From contig CM055907.1 in assembly GCA_029582155.1 (NCBI GenBank), forward strand, positions 35,284,992-35,348,991: 64,000 nucleotides of DNA, in the 5' to 3' direction. The stretch comes from Panopea generosa (lineage: Eukaryota; Mollusca; Bivalvia; Adapedonta; Hiatellidae). Shown here piece by piece: positions 25,690 to 37,000 of the stretch. Position 1 is the stretch's first letter. Each line of letters begins with the position of its first letter. Both the position numbers and the translations under genes were made by a program. The notes beneath the pieces were generated by a model that saw only the letters and a program-made list of their open reading frames with translations, was not told the origin of the DNA and made no database searches.

Positions 25690-28140
25690 GTTCAAATTAC
25701 ATAAAATCATTGGATAAATTCAAATAAAGATTAAAATAAACCAGACTGTTGTGCCTTTAAACAATGCATAGAAATCTCGGAAATAAAATGTTTTCAGATT
25801 CTTTTCAAAACTTTTTTCAGATTCGGACATCTTTATGCTCAATGGTAGACTGTTCCACAGGCTAGGACATACTGTACCAAAACTTATGTCACTAAAACAC
25901 TTTCTTTTGTTAAACGGGATAACATAGCACCTATCTGTGGAGTCTGAAGACCTCAAACCTGGTCTTTTTGGAATATATTTTGTTAACAACTCAGACAAGA
26001 CAAATAGACTGGTGCATTGACGATAGAGCAATTGTACATGAAAGAGAGTAATTTAAATTTAATTTTAGCTTTGATAGAAAACCAGTGCAAGTCATATGGA
26101 GCTTGTTTAGAACTGTCAAGTTTTCTCCTGTTTAAAACAAGTTTTGCACACATATTCTAGATACGTTGCATTTTACCTATTTCCATTTCTGCTATATCAT
26201 ATAAAACAACATTACAGTAGTCCAAGTGAGAAAAAACCAATGACAGAATAAGAATTTCTGTGGAATCCTTAGTTAAATATTTACGTATACTCTTAATCCT
26301 TAAGTAATTTAACAGCTGTACGACACTTCCTTTTAACATGTTCTTTGAAATTCAATGTTTCATCTAGAAAAAACACCTAAATATCTGTTCAAATGTGCTT
26401 TACTGCCAAACATAATAAACTCAGTTTTTGAAGTGTTCATCTTTAGTTCTCTGCACATTGTTCAAGTTATTTTATCGAATGTATTTCCTTGTTGACTGAT
26501 GTTGGTTGGAAACGTTTATTTGCAATATGATCATCTGCAAATCCATAGACTGAAATACTTGGTGGAATAACATCAAATAGCGTTCCCGCGTAAGTAAGAT
26601 AGAGACAAGGACCCAAACAACTTCCTTGGGGGACACTACATTGTAGCAAACGTGGGGATGATAAGATTGAATTTACACTAACTCGGCAGCTACGTGGTCT
26701 GAGATATGAGTCAACCCAAAATAGCGCTTTTTCCACAGACACCATACTGGCTTTGAAGAACATCAAAAAGTATATCATGGTCAACAGTATCAAAAGCTGC
26801 ACTTGGATCGATTGCAATCAGTACAGATATCTCTTGTTTCTCCATTCCGTCAAGCAAGACATTCACCAGTCTAAGTAATGCCGACTCACATGAATGAAAG
26901 CGCCTATAGGCGGAATGATCCTTGGGAAGGAGATCATAAGTGTTCACATGGATATTAAGTCTAAAGAGAACAGCTTTTTCAATTAATTTATTGAGAAATG
27001 ATAGGTTGCTCACTGGTCTATAATTAGAAAATTTAAGTTCATGGCCCGCTATCTTCAAAAGAGGTCTGACGATTGCCTGTTTCCATTTTGCTGGAAATAT
27101 ACATTGACGCAAGGAGAGATTAACTAATTTGGTGATGGTAGGCAATAATTCTTGTAAATATGATTTTATCACATTAGTTGGTAACATGTCTAACTCTAAG
27201 GATTTGGTATTGAGTTCACCGATAAGGGTTTTTATTTCATTCTCAGTAAGATCTTGGAACTGATCAATACACGGCACGTCTTTCATCTGCTGTTTAATAT
27301 TTTGAAACTCATCGAGTGACTCCCGTATTTTTGCGATTTTGTTCATAAAATGGTCAGTAAATTTGTCTACAAGTGTATTCTCACTCTTTCCAATTGGCAT
27401 AAGATTCTCAGACTTGGTTTCAGTCAATTCAGACATCAAAGAATACAGGTTTTTCGAGAGACCTTTGGCATACTTATATTTGTTGCTAGCTGCTTTAAAT
27501 GCTTCTAACTAATGCGATTGTCCGTACTTCCTCCATAGGCTTTCTGATTTTCGTAATACACGTTTGAGATGAAGTATATCTTCTGTAAACCATAGTTTCA
27601 GTGCTCTGCATATTTTCTTTTTTCTATAAGAGGGGCATGTTTATCTAAAATTATCTCAATTTCTGATTCGGACACATTTACAAAGTTATTTGAATATTCG
27701 CAGTCAACTGTTATCTCCCTCAAATCATTTGCAAATTCAGATTGATCAATCTCTTTAAAATTTTGGAAGCCACATTTTTACTAGTGACATTTTCTTTTTT
27801 CACGTTAATAACAATTTTTACAACGCAGTGATCAGAAACGAATGGACCAGCTCACCTTTAAGTACTTCTACACCATTAATTACCTCTGTTACAACTAAAT
27901 CTAAACTTTTTCCACCGATGTCAGTCTTGAAATTGGCGTGTTGTTCCAACAATCCCATGGCAAGAAGAGAATCATTAAAATTAGAAATAGAAGTTACATT
28001 GGTGACTTTTAGACTAAACAAAATATTTACCTGGGCATTAATTTCAAATGTTACTCGGCAGAGTAACCGAGTATGTCACGCTACGCACCTGTTAATTCTG
28101 ACACTTGGAATACTTCAGTTCGTTCAGTGTTTCTCCAGAT
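25690..28140 (-). mobile_element. CR1/Jockey-type LINE, 5'-truncated and frameshifted
   Basis: Read on the minus strand, parts occur in the order expected of a LINE ORF2. At 28021-27810 is the C-terminal end of an apurinic endonuclease (GGKSLDLVVT, then VSDHC shortly after a frame break). A linker follows, and 27439-26711 carries the reverse transcriptase N-terminal half (FSNYRPVSNLSFLNKLIEK, then a degraded IDPSAAFDTVDHDIL). A different frame at 26817-26467 gives SVPQGSCLGPCLYL and the catalytic-type YGFADD. At 26339-26157 and 26031-25720 is the C-terminal tail with the characteristic SLWNSLPLSI. Stops and at least two frameshifts separate the parts, so it is dead. The 5' part, with ORF1 and most of the endonuclease, is missing. 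Confidence 0.88.
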
Positions 28141-29400
28141 AGGATACTGTTTAAATCGTCGCTATAAGACGTGAGGGGTGTTCCATCACACTCATGAACA
28201 GGTTAGATAACGATTTTGCTATTTTCTTATCTTTACTGTGTTTGCGTTTATCGGATCGTATTCTTATACTAAGATTGACTACCTTCTGTTGAATGTATGT
28301 TTTCAATAATCACAAAACCATTTATTTGTTAGCCAGGTAAACTACTCAATAAGGAATTATGGTCTCATTAATAAATAACCTTCCATATTTTACCGATCAT
28401 TTTCTTTTGTCTAAACCATATCAGCAATATCACCAACATGCGCACTATAATTATATGCACTTGACCCTTCCTTTAAAAAACTATTTAATATATTGGCTAA
28501 TGATAATTGTATTTTAATACAATTTCTATATGACTAATCGCTTACTTTATTTTATTGTGTAATTTTCTATTAATAAGTATGCTTGTTATTTCTACTTATA
28601 TTTGTTTGGCATTTTGTCAGTATTACATAATACTATCAAAGACATATGAACTTGTGTTTAACACTGTAACACGATATGTGGATAGATATGGTTACAAACG
28701 CGACGAGTAGTCCTGTTATCATTTCAATATAAACTTGTATGTACGTATTAGTACAATTTACGTTGCAATTTAAAACCGGGAATTTTATTTAAAAACTATT
28801 CTTAAAGTTTTCTCATACAAGAAGGATGCGAGTTTCGTAAATGAAACGGTTAAAATGTGAACATGGGGAAGTTATAAGATTAATTATATTCAAAAATGTA
28901 AACAGGGGAAGTTATAAGATTAATAATATTCAACATGTCTATGATTGCTACATCTCCGAGTGAGTGTGCTTTGCAATTAATTATTTTTTCTTTTATTATT
29001 GTATTTGATTAAACGTTTGTTTTATCATGGCAATGATAACTTAACAGTCCCTTTAGCAATGTTCAACCATATGCTAGAAAAGTTAATAGTCATATACATG
29101 TAGCAGGAAAAGCGATAATGTGAATTTTCATTCATTCTAGATTTAGTTTTTTCATGTATTCTAATTTTAGAATCCTTTTATAGAAAATACATGATTGATG
29201 CTCATTCGGTACTTTTTCTGAATTAAATTTTCGAACTATTGTTCTCATTAATTCACAATTCGAAACTATTTTAAAAAACTTTTAAACTGTTAAATGTCGT
29301 ATATTAATAATGCCATTTAAGTACCAAAACGGCAATAATAAAAAGTGAATTTGTAAAAAAAAAGCACATATACAGTACGCTATCGCAGCGTTTCATGATT
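28141..29400. other. No gene recognised; short 43-bp duplication
   Basis: Unique AT-rich DNA. Around 28850-28935 a block containing GGGGAAGTTATAAGATTAAT is present twice in tandem. Confidence 0.5.
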
Positions 29401-29720
29401 CCGTTCGGTGTGCCTTACCCTTATAAAGACGTTTTTGAATATTAGTTTAGTTGTTAAATGCATGCCATGTTGTGAACCAAACACACAATTTCATTTAGAA
29501 TTCAGACCAAGCTGTGTGTGTAACACACATTTCGATCAAGAATGCTGCCTGACAACACATAACCATATATATAGAATGCAGGTCAAGTTCTGTGCCAAAC
29601 ACACATTTTCATTAGAAGGCATGCCAATGCTGAGTGTTAGACACACATTGCCATGTTGTGTGTTACCGTTTAGAATGCATTTTTCTATTTTTATTTGCAA
29701 TACAAGACTATGAAGAAGAA
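29401..29720. repeat. Diverged tandem repeats (about 60 bp)
   Basis: Loosely repeated blocks share AACACACATTT/CATT and a GCATGCCA-like word. The Cys/His-rich 101-codon ORF over it is probably a repeat product, not a gene. Confidence 0.45.
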
Positions 29721-29725
29721 ATTTT

Positions 29726-30672
29726 AAGGCAAAGTATCACCATTGCAAAAAGGAAGTGCTTCCGTGGGGTAGTCGCATGATGGCGGTTATAAATAATCCT
29801 CATTCTTCTTCTTTAAAAATGCATTTTCCTTATTTTAATGCTCATTTTTTTATTTGAATGGCATTATTGATGTACTTTGAACATTTTGATAGCATTATCA
29901 TGTTTGAATTGTGAATTTAGAAAAAAAAATGATGCTATGAAATTGGGGTATGAATACATGATTTTGGAAGTCTACTTTCACTTTGTCACCAGTGTACACA
30001 CTGAGCAGAAAAAAAATCTCTTATATGACACATGACCCCTACTTTTCTCATCATATTTTGATAGTGCAGAGGTTGACAAACAGTAAAATGTAGGTTTCAC
30101 TTCTTTCATTTGGGATTTTCTATGAATGACAAGCCTTCAAACTTTTGTTATTTACTATAGAATAAAGAACAAAAATCAATGGTGGGGTTACACCTATAAG
30201 GCATGGTACCACCATTGCAAAAAGGAAGTGCTTCCGTGGGGTAGTCGCATGATGGCGGTTATAAATAATCCTCATTTCTTCTTCTTTAAAAATGCATTTT
30301 CCTTATTTTAATGCTCATTTTTTTATTTGAATGGCATTATTGATGTATTTTGAACATTTTGATAGCATTGTCATGTTTGAATTGTGAATTTAGAAAAAAA
30401 AAATGATGCTATGAAATTGGGTTATGAATACATGCTTTTGGAAGTCTACTTTCACTTTGTCACCAGTGTACACACTGAGCAGGAAAAAGAATCTCTTATA
30501 TGACACATGACCCCTACTTTTCTCATCATATTTTGATAGTGCAGAGGTTGACAAACAGTAAAATGTAGGTTTCACTTCTTTCATTTGGGATTCTCTATGA
30601 ATGACAAGCCTTCAAACTTTTATTATTTACTATAGAATAAAGAACAAAAATCAATGGTGGGGTTACACCTTA
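29726..30672. repeat. Tandem duplication of a 472-bp segment
   Basis: The segment beginning CACCATTGCAAAAAGGAAGT at 29738 recurs at 30210, and the two copies stay nearly identical to CAATGGTGGGGTTACACCT at their ends. Differences are a few substitutions and 1-bp indels. It shows no coding potential or terminal repeats, so it is a recent local duplication of non-coding DNA or of an unrecognised repeat. Confidence 0.92.
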
Positions 30673-30975
30673 AACGTTTACACCAATGAGCAGAGAAAGT
30701 CACTACATGTACCGAGTTATAAAGACAAAATTAACATGGATACTACGAATTATTATACTATTTGATAAAATAACAATAACATAATTAAATAAATGTATAA
30801 TTAACTGAAGCCAAAAATCGTTTCATTTGTTTTAATGAATGTTATAACTGCTTACTAAAGACGGTTTATTTTTGGAAACGCATCTAAACTCACCTGCGTC
30901 ATTCACTGGATGACCCTTAGTTGATCATATACATGTATTCATCAACTTTAAGGTTCAAGTTCCCAAGTGGGGTGT

Positions 30976-31195
30976 GGAGCGCGTGGTCCAGTTGTCCAGT
31001 GGTATAGTATCGAACCAAGGAGCGGAGGACCGTGGGTTCGATCCTCTCTCATGGTTATGTGTGGTGTCCTTGAGCAAACATATTTTTCCGCATATGTTTA
31101 GTACTTGTTCCACCCAGGATGTCTTCGAGCATGATTTGTCTCAGTTGTAATAACTTGTTTCACAATAGGTGTAAATAAATTTAAACTATGTGGCG
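30976..31195 (+). mobile_element. tRNA-derived SINE (family 1)
   Basis: It starts GAGCGCGTGGTCCAGT with a partly duplicated head (GTCCAGTTGTCCAGTGGTA). A B-box GTGGGTTCGATCC follows, then TGTCCTTGAGCAAACA, AGTACTTGTTCCACCCAGGA, CTTCGAGCATGATTTGTC and a TAAATAAATTT tail. Confidence 0.85.
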
Positions 31196-31879
31196 TTTTT
31201 TGTTGTTTATTTTTGTTGTTGTTGTTTTGGGAGGGGGCGGTGCTACAGATCATTCCATGGCGGCGACGTTTGAGGTTACTGTTTCGTATTGTGTCTATTA
31301 TAACTAATTATGTCTATGCTGTTTTGTTAGATGCGTCCTTTCAGTGCCACATCTCTTGTTGGTTATATTTTGTCTTATTTTGAAGTGTTAACATAACATG
31401 TATATTCCTTATATTCCTAACCAATTGTGTTAGATGTTCTTGTTCATTTTTGCATAATGTTCAATGGAACATTGAAAAGTTTGACTATACAGTATTAAAT
31501 ATATCCACGAACGGCATTTTATGGCTCACGTATACAGTGTAAATTTAAAAACTACTTGATTGTTTAATTTATATATCTTCTGCGACACACCTAACGTTTT
31601 TTATTCATGTCATCTGAAATCAATGCAAAATTATATTTGTTAAAACCCAAGGAAAGATATACGTAAACAGTAATCATTTCCAAACCTAAGCACCCCTATG
31701 AAATCTCCATGGCAACGAAGTATATCTCATAAAGCAAAACACAATTTTTTTTATCTTTGTTCCGAATGTCAACAAGTTCACCTATGAAATGCAATAGCAT
31801 ATCTGATACAATATACTTACAAATGTGTTTATAAGTTATATATAGCAGTATTTGGTCAACTGCCAATCTGTTTTCTCTG
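31196..31879. other. No gene recognised
   Basis: A TTGTTGTT run followed by GGGAGGGGGCGG occurs at 31200-31240. The rest is unique sequence. Confidence 0.4.
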
Positions 31880-32928
31880 TTTTCAATTACATATCACGGC
31901 CAAATATGTTCTTTCTATCATTATTTTTCCAATTTTACATGTCACGGCCAAATGTGTTTTGTCTACCATTATTTTTCCAATTTTATATGTCACGGTCACA
32001 TGTGTTTTTTCTATCACTATTCTTTAAATTTTACATGTCACGGCCAAATGTGTTTTGTCTACCATTATTTTTCCAATTTTATATGTCAAGGCCCGTGTGT
32101 TTTATCTATCACTATTCTTAATTTTACATGTCACGGCCAAATGTGTTTTGACTACCATTATTTTTTTCTAATTTTTACATGTCACGGCCAAATGTGTTTT
32201 GTCTGCCATTATTTTTCTAATTTTACATGTCACGGCCACATGTGTTTTGTCTGCCATTATTATTTTCATATTTTACATATCACGGCCAAATGTGTTTTGT
32301 CTACCATTAGTTTTCCAATTTTACATGTCACGGCCAAATGTATTTTATCTGCCATTATTTTTCCAATTTTACATGTCACGGCCACATGTGTTTTGTCTGT
32401 CATTATTATTTTCAAATTTTACATATCACGGCCAAATGTGTTTTGTCTACCATTATTTTTCCAATTTTATATGTCACTGGCACATGTGTTTTTTCTATAT
32501 CATTATTCTTTCAATTTTTCATGTCACGGCCAAATGTGTTGTGTCTGCCATTATTTTTCCAATTTTACATTGCACTACCACATGTGTTTTGTTTGCCATT
32601 ATTTTTCCAATTTTACATGTCACGGCCAAATGTGTTTTGTCTGCAATTATTATTACAATTTTATATGGCATGGTCACATGTGTTTTGTCTATCAATATTC
32701 TTTCAATTTTACATGTCACGGCCAAATGTGTTTTTTCTGCCATTATTTTTCCAATTTTACATGTCACGGCCAAATGTGTTTTTCTGCCATTAATTTTCCA
32801 ATTTTACATGTCACGGACACACGTGTTTTGTCTGCCATTATTCCAATTTTACATGTCACGGTCACATGTGTCTTGTCTGCCATTTTTTCCAATTTTACAT
32901 CTCACGGCCACATGTGTCTTGTCTGCCA
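31880..32928. repeat. 48-bp tandem array (about 21 copies)
   Basis: The unit reads ATGTCACGGCCAAATGTGTT, TTGTCTGCCATTATTTTTCC, AATTTTAC, close to 48 bp with small indels. The near-multiple-of-three period gives long plus-strand ORFs with repeated CHGQMCFVCHYFSNFT in several frames, explained by the array. CACGGCCAAATG alternates irregularly with CACGGCCACATG. Confidence 0.93.
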
Positions 32929-32934
32929 TCACTT

Positions 32935-33150
32935 CTACTAGATCTACTTCTTATACTACTACCACTATTAAATTACTATTTCTACAACTTCTACAAATGC
33001 TACTATTACTTTTACTACAACTTTTCATACACTATAATAATAATAATGACTACTAGATCTACTACTACTGCTACTACAACTACCAGCATCACTACTACTA
33101 CTTCTGCTAATACTACTACAACTACTGCTGCTGCTGCTGCTATAACAAAG
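32935..33150. repeat. (ACT)n trinucleotide-rich tract
   Basis: Imperfect runs of CTA/ACT with a short GCT run near 33130 follow directly on the 48-bp array. Confidence 0.9.
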
Positions 33151-33198
33151 AAAGTCAATTAATACTACCATTTTGCACGTATCAGTCACCTTCTATTT

Positions 33199-33400
33199 TT
33201 GTCCAGTGGTACAGTATTGGTACCTGGGTCGGATGATCGTGGGTCCAATCCTCCGACACGGCTATGTGAAGTGTTCATGAGCAAGACACTTTTTACGCAT
33301 ACGCTTAATACTTCTTCTACTCTGGAGTTCTTCAAGTGTAATTTGTGAAAGCTCTAAGAACTTTTTTACATTCGATTTAAGATAAATAAGTTGTTATATT
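33199..33400 (+). mobile_element. tRNA-derived SINE (family 1), head truncated
   Basis: GTCCAGTGGTACAGTATTGG is followed by a B-box-like GTGGGTCCAATCC. The family tail follows: GAGCAAGACACTTTTTACGC, TTCAAGTGTAATTTGTGAA and GATAAATAAGTT. Confidence 0.8.
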
Positions 33401-34016
33401 AAACAAAACACACCAATCATATTCTACAAGGATAGCATTATTGACTGTATTCCTCCTCGTGACGCGTTTGGTCTGTTATGTACATATCGCCCTATTGATG
33501 CAAAGTTGTACCAAGTGCCTTCTTTTGTATATATATACTTGGTATATTATTGCTTTAATGGGACGGTATGGAACATGAAGGAATATGCTACATGAACGTT
33601 TTAAAGTGCGAATGTAATAAAACGTGGTTAAGATGATATGGAAATAACTTGCGTCATATGTTAATATTACACATTTATAATTATCTATTTCCGATATATA
33701 ATACTGGTCGTATCAAATTATTTAAGAGTATGGTTTTACCACATGAGTCATAAACATATGGGGATTTGTTTGATTTTTAACTGTATGATAAGAACAAGGA
33801 AGTGATATCATGTGGGTATTTTGACGCTAAGTACCGGAGAGGCAACGTTTCATTTGTTATAGAGGAATAGTCAATATATCAAATGGTGTAAGATTATTAA
33901 ACGGTGTACATTCGATTCATTTTTGTGTCTATCAATTTCGTTTCATTTATATTTTTAATACATCGAACTTTCAATTGCATTAATTTTTCGAACGTGTTGG
34001 TTCTGGATGAACATAG
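33401..34016. other. 5' flank of TNF gene B, no element assigned
   Basis: Unique sequence upstream of the gene. A TATATATATAC stretch at 33528-33538 could serve as a TATA element, but nothing in the sequence proves a promoter. Confidence 0.35.
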
Positions 34017-37000
34017 ATGGTAACCAGCCGGAATTGTTATACCGGTAGTTCTGCAATGCAAGGAAGGAAACGACCCGCTTCTTTTAGCGATTTCGACGAT
34101 AGCTATGATTACACTCATCTGAATTATTCCTCAAATACTTCAGGATGTCGACGCGTGATGGCATCTGTTGCTACAGAAGAAAGAAAACAATTACTTGCAA
34201 CTGATAGACATTTCTCAACCGATAACATACACATTCCAAGATGCTGCACAACACCTTGTTTGTATGATAAAACAATGCAATACTGTCATAGCCAACAGTG
34301 TGCAATCGCTAACAGCAGTTGCCGACATGGAATACCTGTACCCGTTTCAAACGAATGTCCACATGCATGCAGTCATTGCCACCAAGAACAACCATTCTTT
34401 CCACAACACGTTCAACTATGTAGACCAGGAAATGGAAGTAGGTCCTCACTGCTGAATAGACCAGGAAATGGAAGTAGGTCCTCACTGCTGAATGATCATT
34501 TCAATCCTGGTCGCGGAATATATCCATGTGTGAACCAGTGTTTAGAGTCAGTCAATACTGCACCAACACCCACAATAGTGAGTTCGTATGAAAGCAATAA
34601 CGCTGAACCAGTGATACGTGTAGATGAAAGTAGGCTAGCTAATGAGATAGGTGAAATCAATCTGTCTTATAAAAAAGGATTGTATTTGATGTGCATTCTG
34701 AACGTTATGTTTTTAACTTTTAATGCAGTTATACTTCCAAAGTTTGTTGTTTTGAAACTCACACCAAATGATAATCGTCAAAATTGCCTGAACTGCTCAC
34801 GTCTCAAAGTGTATAACTTTGACATTGAAGAACCAGATGACGGCATCTGTTGCTTCAACCACACGGATGGTCCTCTATTTAACGTATGTATCAAACTAAT
34901 ATACAATGTATGTATCAATTGTTTTATAAAAGTAGTTATAATTTAGTAATAAATCTTCTTTTAAAAAGCTAGACCATAGGTAATATCAGTATCCACAGTT
35001 ACAGACTCCGTTTGACTTAATCTCTGCTCATGTGGAGAAGTGAAACATGCTTCACCCCTCATTCATGATTATATCAATATCTTTTCCGCCACGGTTTCTT
35101 TTAAAATAATAATATTCTGAAACGCTATTAAATACAATACATATATACGTGTGTTGATCCTTTGACCTCTTATTTCGATCAACACACGTGGAGAAAACAA
35201 AACTTAACCAGACCACTCTTACAGGCATTCAGTTTATTATTCTATTCCTAGTATTTCGCACTTGGTCACTCGCTCGTCACATGTTCAGATCCCAGTCCTA
35301 GTTTTATTTGATATATGTCATTAATTTTTTTCAGATGACACTTATTGAACCAGGTAAGGTTTAACGTTTATAAATCGAAATAACATTCATTATGTTGTTA
35401 GTTAATCTAATACTGTATTTAAACAAGCGATGTGTGTCTTCATTCGCGATTATTATCGCTGTCATTTAAATCAAGGTATATAAGTTTAATGGACACTTGC
35501 CAAAATATAAAGATAAATTATCATAATAAAATGTAATGACACATGTGTAATTAATATACCGTGTGCAATAAGATTTACGTCCCCTGGTTAGCGAGCGGCC
35601 GCAACGCTTTATCTACGGCAAAGGACCACAAGGCATTTTTATTTGCAGTTTTCATCTCTTACTATTTGAATCGACATGGTGCAATATCAAATAAAAACTC
35701 AGTATGTGTGTAGATCTTTACTTTAGTTTCTGATGACCGATACTAGCAATTATCATTATAATGACTTGTTGCTCAATGATATACAATATTTATACTATTT
35801 CAATACCGATTTATCATATACATGTACGTGTATGTTCATTAGTCGGTTTGAAAACAGTTCAAACTTAACTTGGCTAAATATTTTTAGATGGCGTTTGCTT
35901 AAAAATAGTTCAATTTGCTTGTTTTGTAGTTTTGAAAACACTCAATATGATTGATATGTTAATAACGTTCCAATTGAAATAAACTAAATTTCAGAAGCAC
36001 CGGTAGTCTCATTTATACAACTTCGAGCGAGGGCTACTAACTTCATCGAAGAATTTGACGGTATGGTATATATGATTATCACTAACAGACAAATACATTT
36101 AAAGGGCATAGTGATAGTTTGCATGTTAACTTTATAGTATTCAAATATTACTTATTTGATCTAAAAGCAGTAATATAATAATAAAAAAATTTTTAAAAAA
36201 TATTTCTTATTTAAATAATGAATTTTTTAATGGGGTTAAACGCCATTTTCAACACATTTCAGGTTATAAATGGCATATCCAGTTTTATTGGTGGAGGACG
36301 ACCTCAGAATGAATCTGAGTAGAAGTACCGTCCTTCAATAAACAACTGGAAAAAATCTCACTTGAGATTTTGGAGCGAATGGGAATCGAACCCACGACCT
36401 TAGCGGTGAGAGGTAAACGATCTTGAGATGGCGCTTTAGGCAAATCGGAAGACCACTTGAAAAGGTTCTTCAAATACCAAAACTTCTAGAATGTTATACA
36501 CATGTAGATATTGAGTACGTTCGGAAATAAATTTACTACTGATTAATATAAAACATGAGAATATATATGTACAACCAGAAATGCAGCATTGCAATGAAAC
36601 TGTCACCAATGCAGCAAAAATAATAAACGATACATGGGTTAACGCCTTGGAACATTTTTATAAAAGTAGTTCCGCCAGACTACAAATGCGGTAGTGAAAC
36701 ATTTTCAAGTAAATACATGCATGTATCAAACTTATGCACCAGAACGATATTATGGCGGCACTTAAAAGATATAAATGCTGATAGAAGTATTTTCTCTCTT
36801 TTTTGTCTTATTTTATTCTTTCCATTTACTTGTTTTTTTATTTTACACTAACTAAGTCTGTAGAACGAACCCAGCTCCCCTAATTCGGTTATAAAGAGCA
36901 GTATATTTGAGCTCGTAGATTAGTCAGTTGCTTCAGAGAAAGTTTAAATGACGTTATAGTTTAGTAAGCGTTCTATTGCTATGAATTATAGGACAGGCAT

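Noticed and set aside
31852-33162. ORFs of up to 329 codons with repeated CHGQMCF
   Set aside because: The Cys/His spacing mimics zinc fingers, but it follows exactly from the 48-bp satellite unit.
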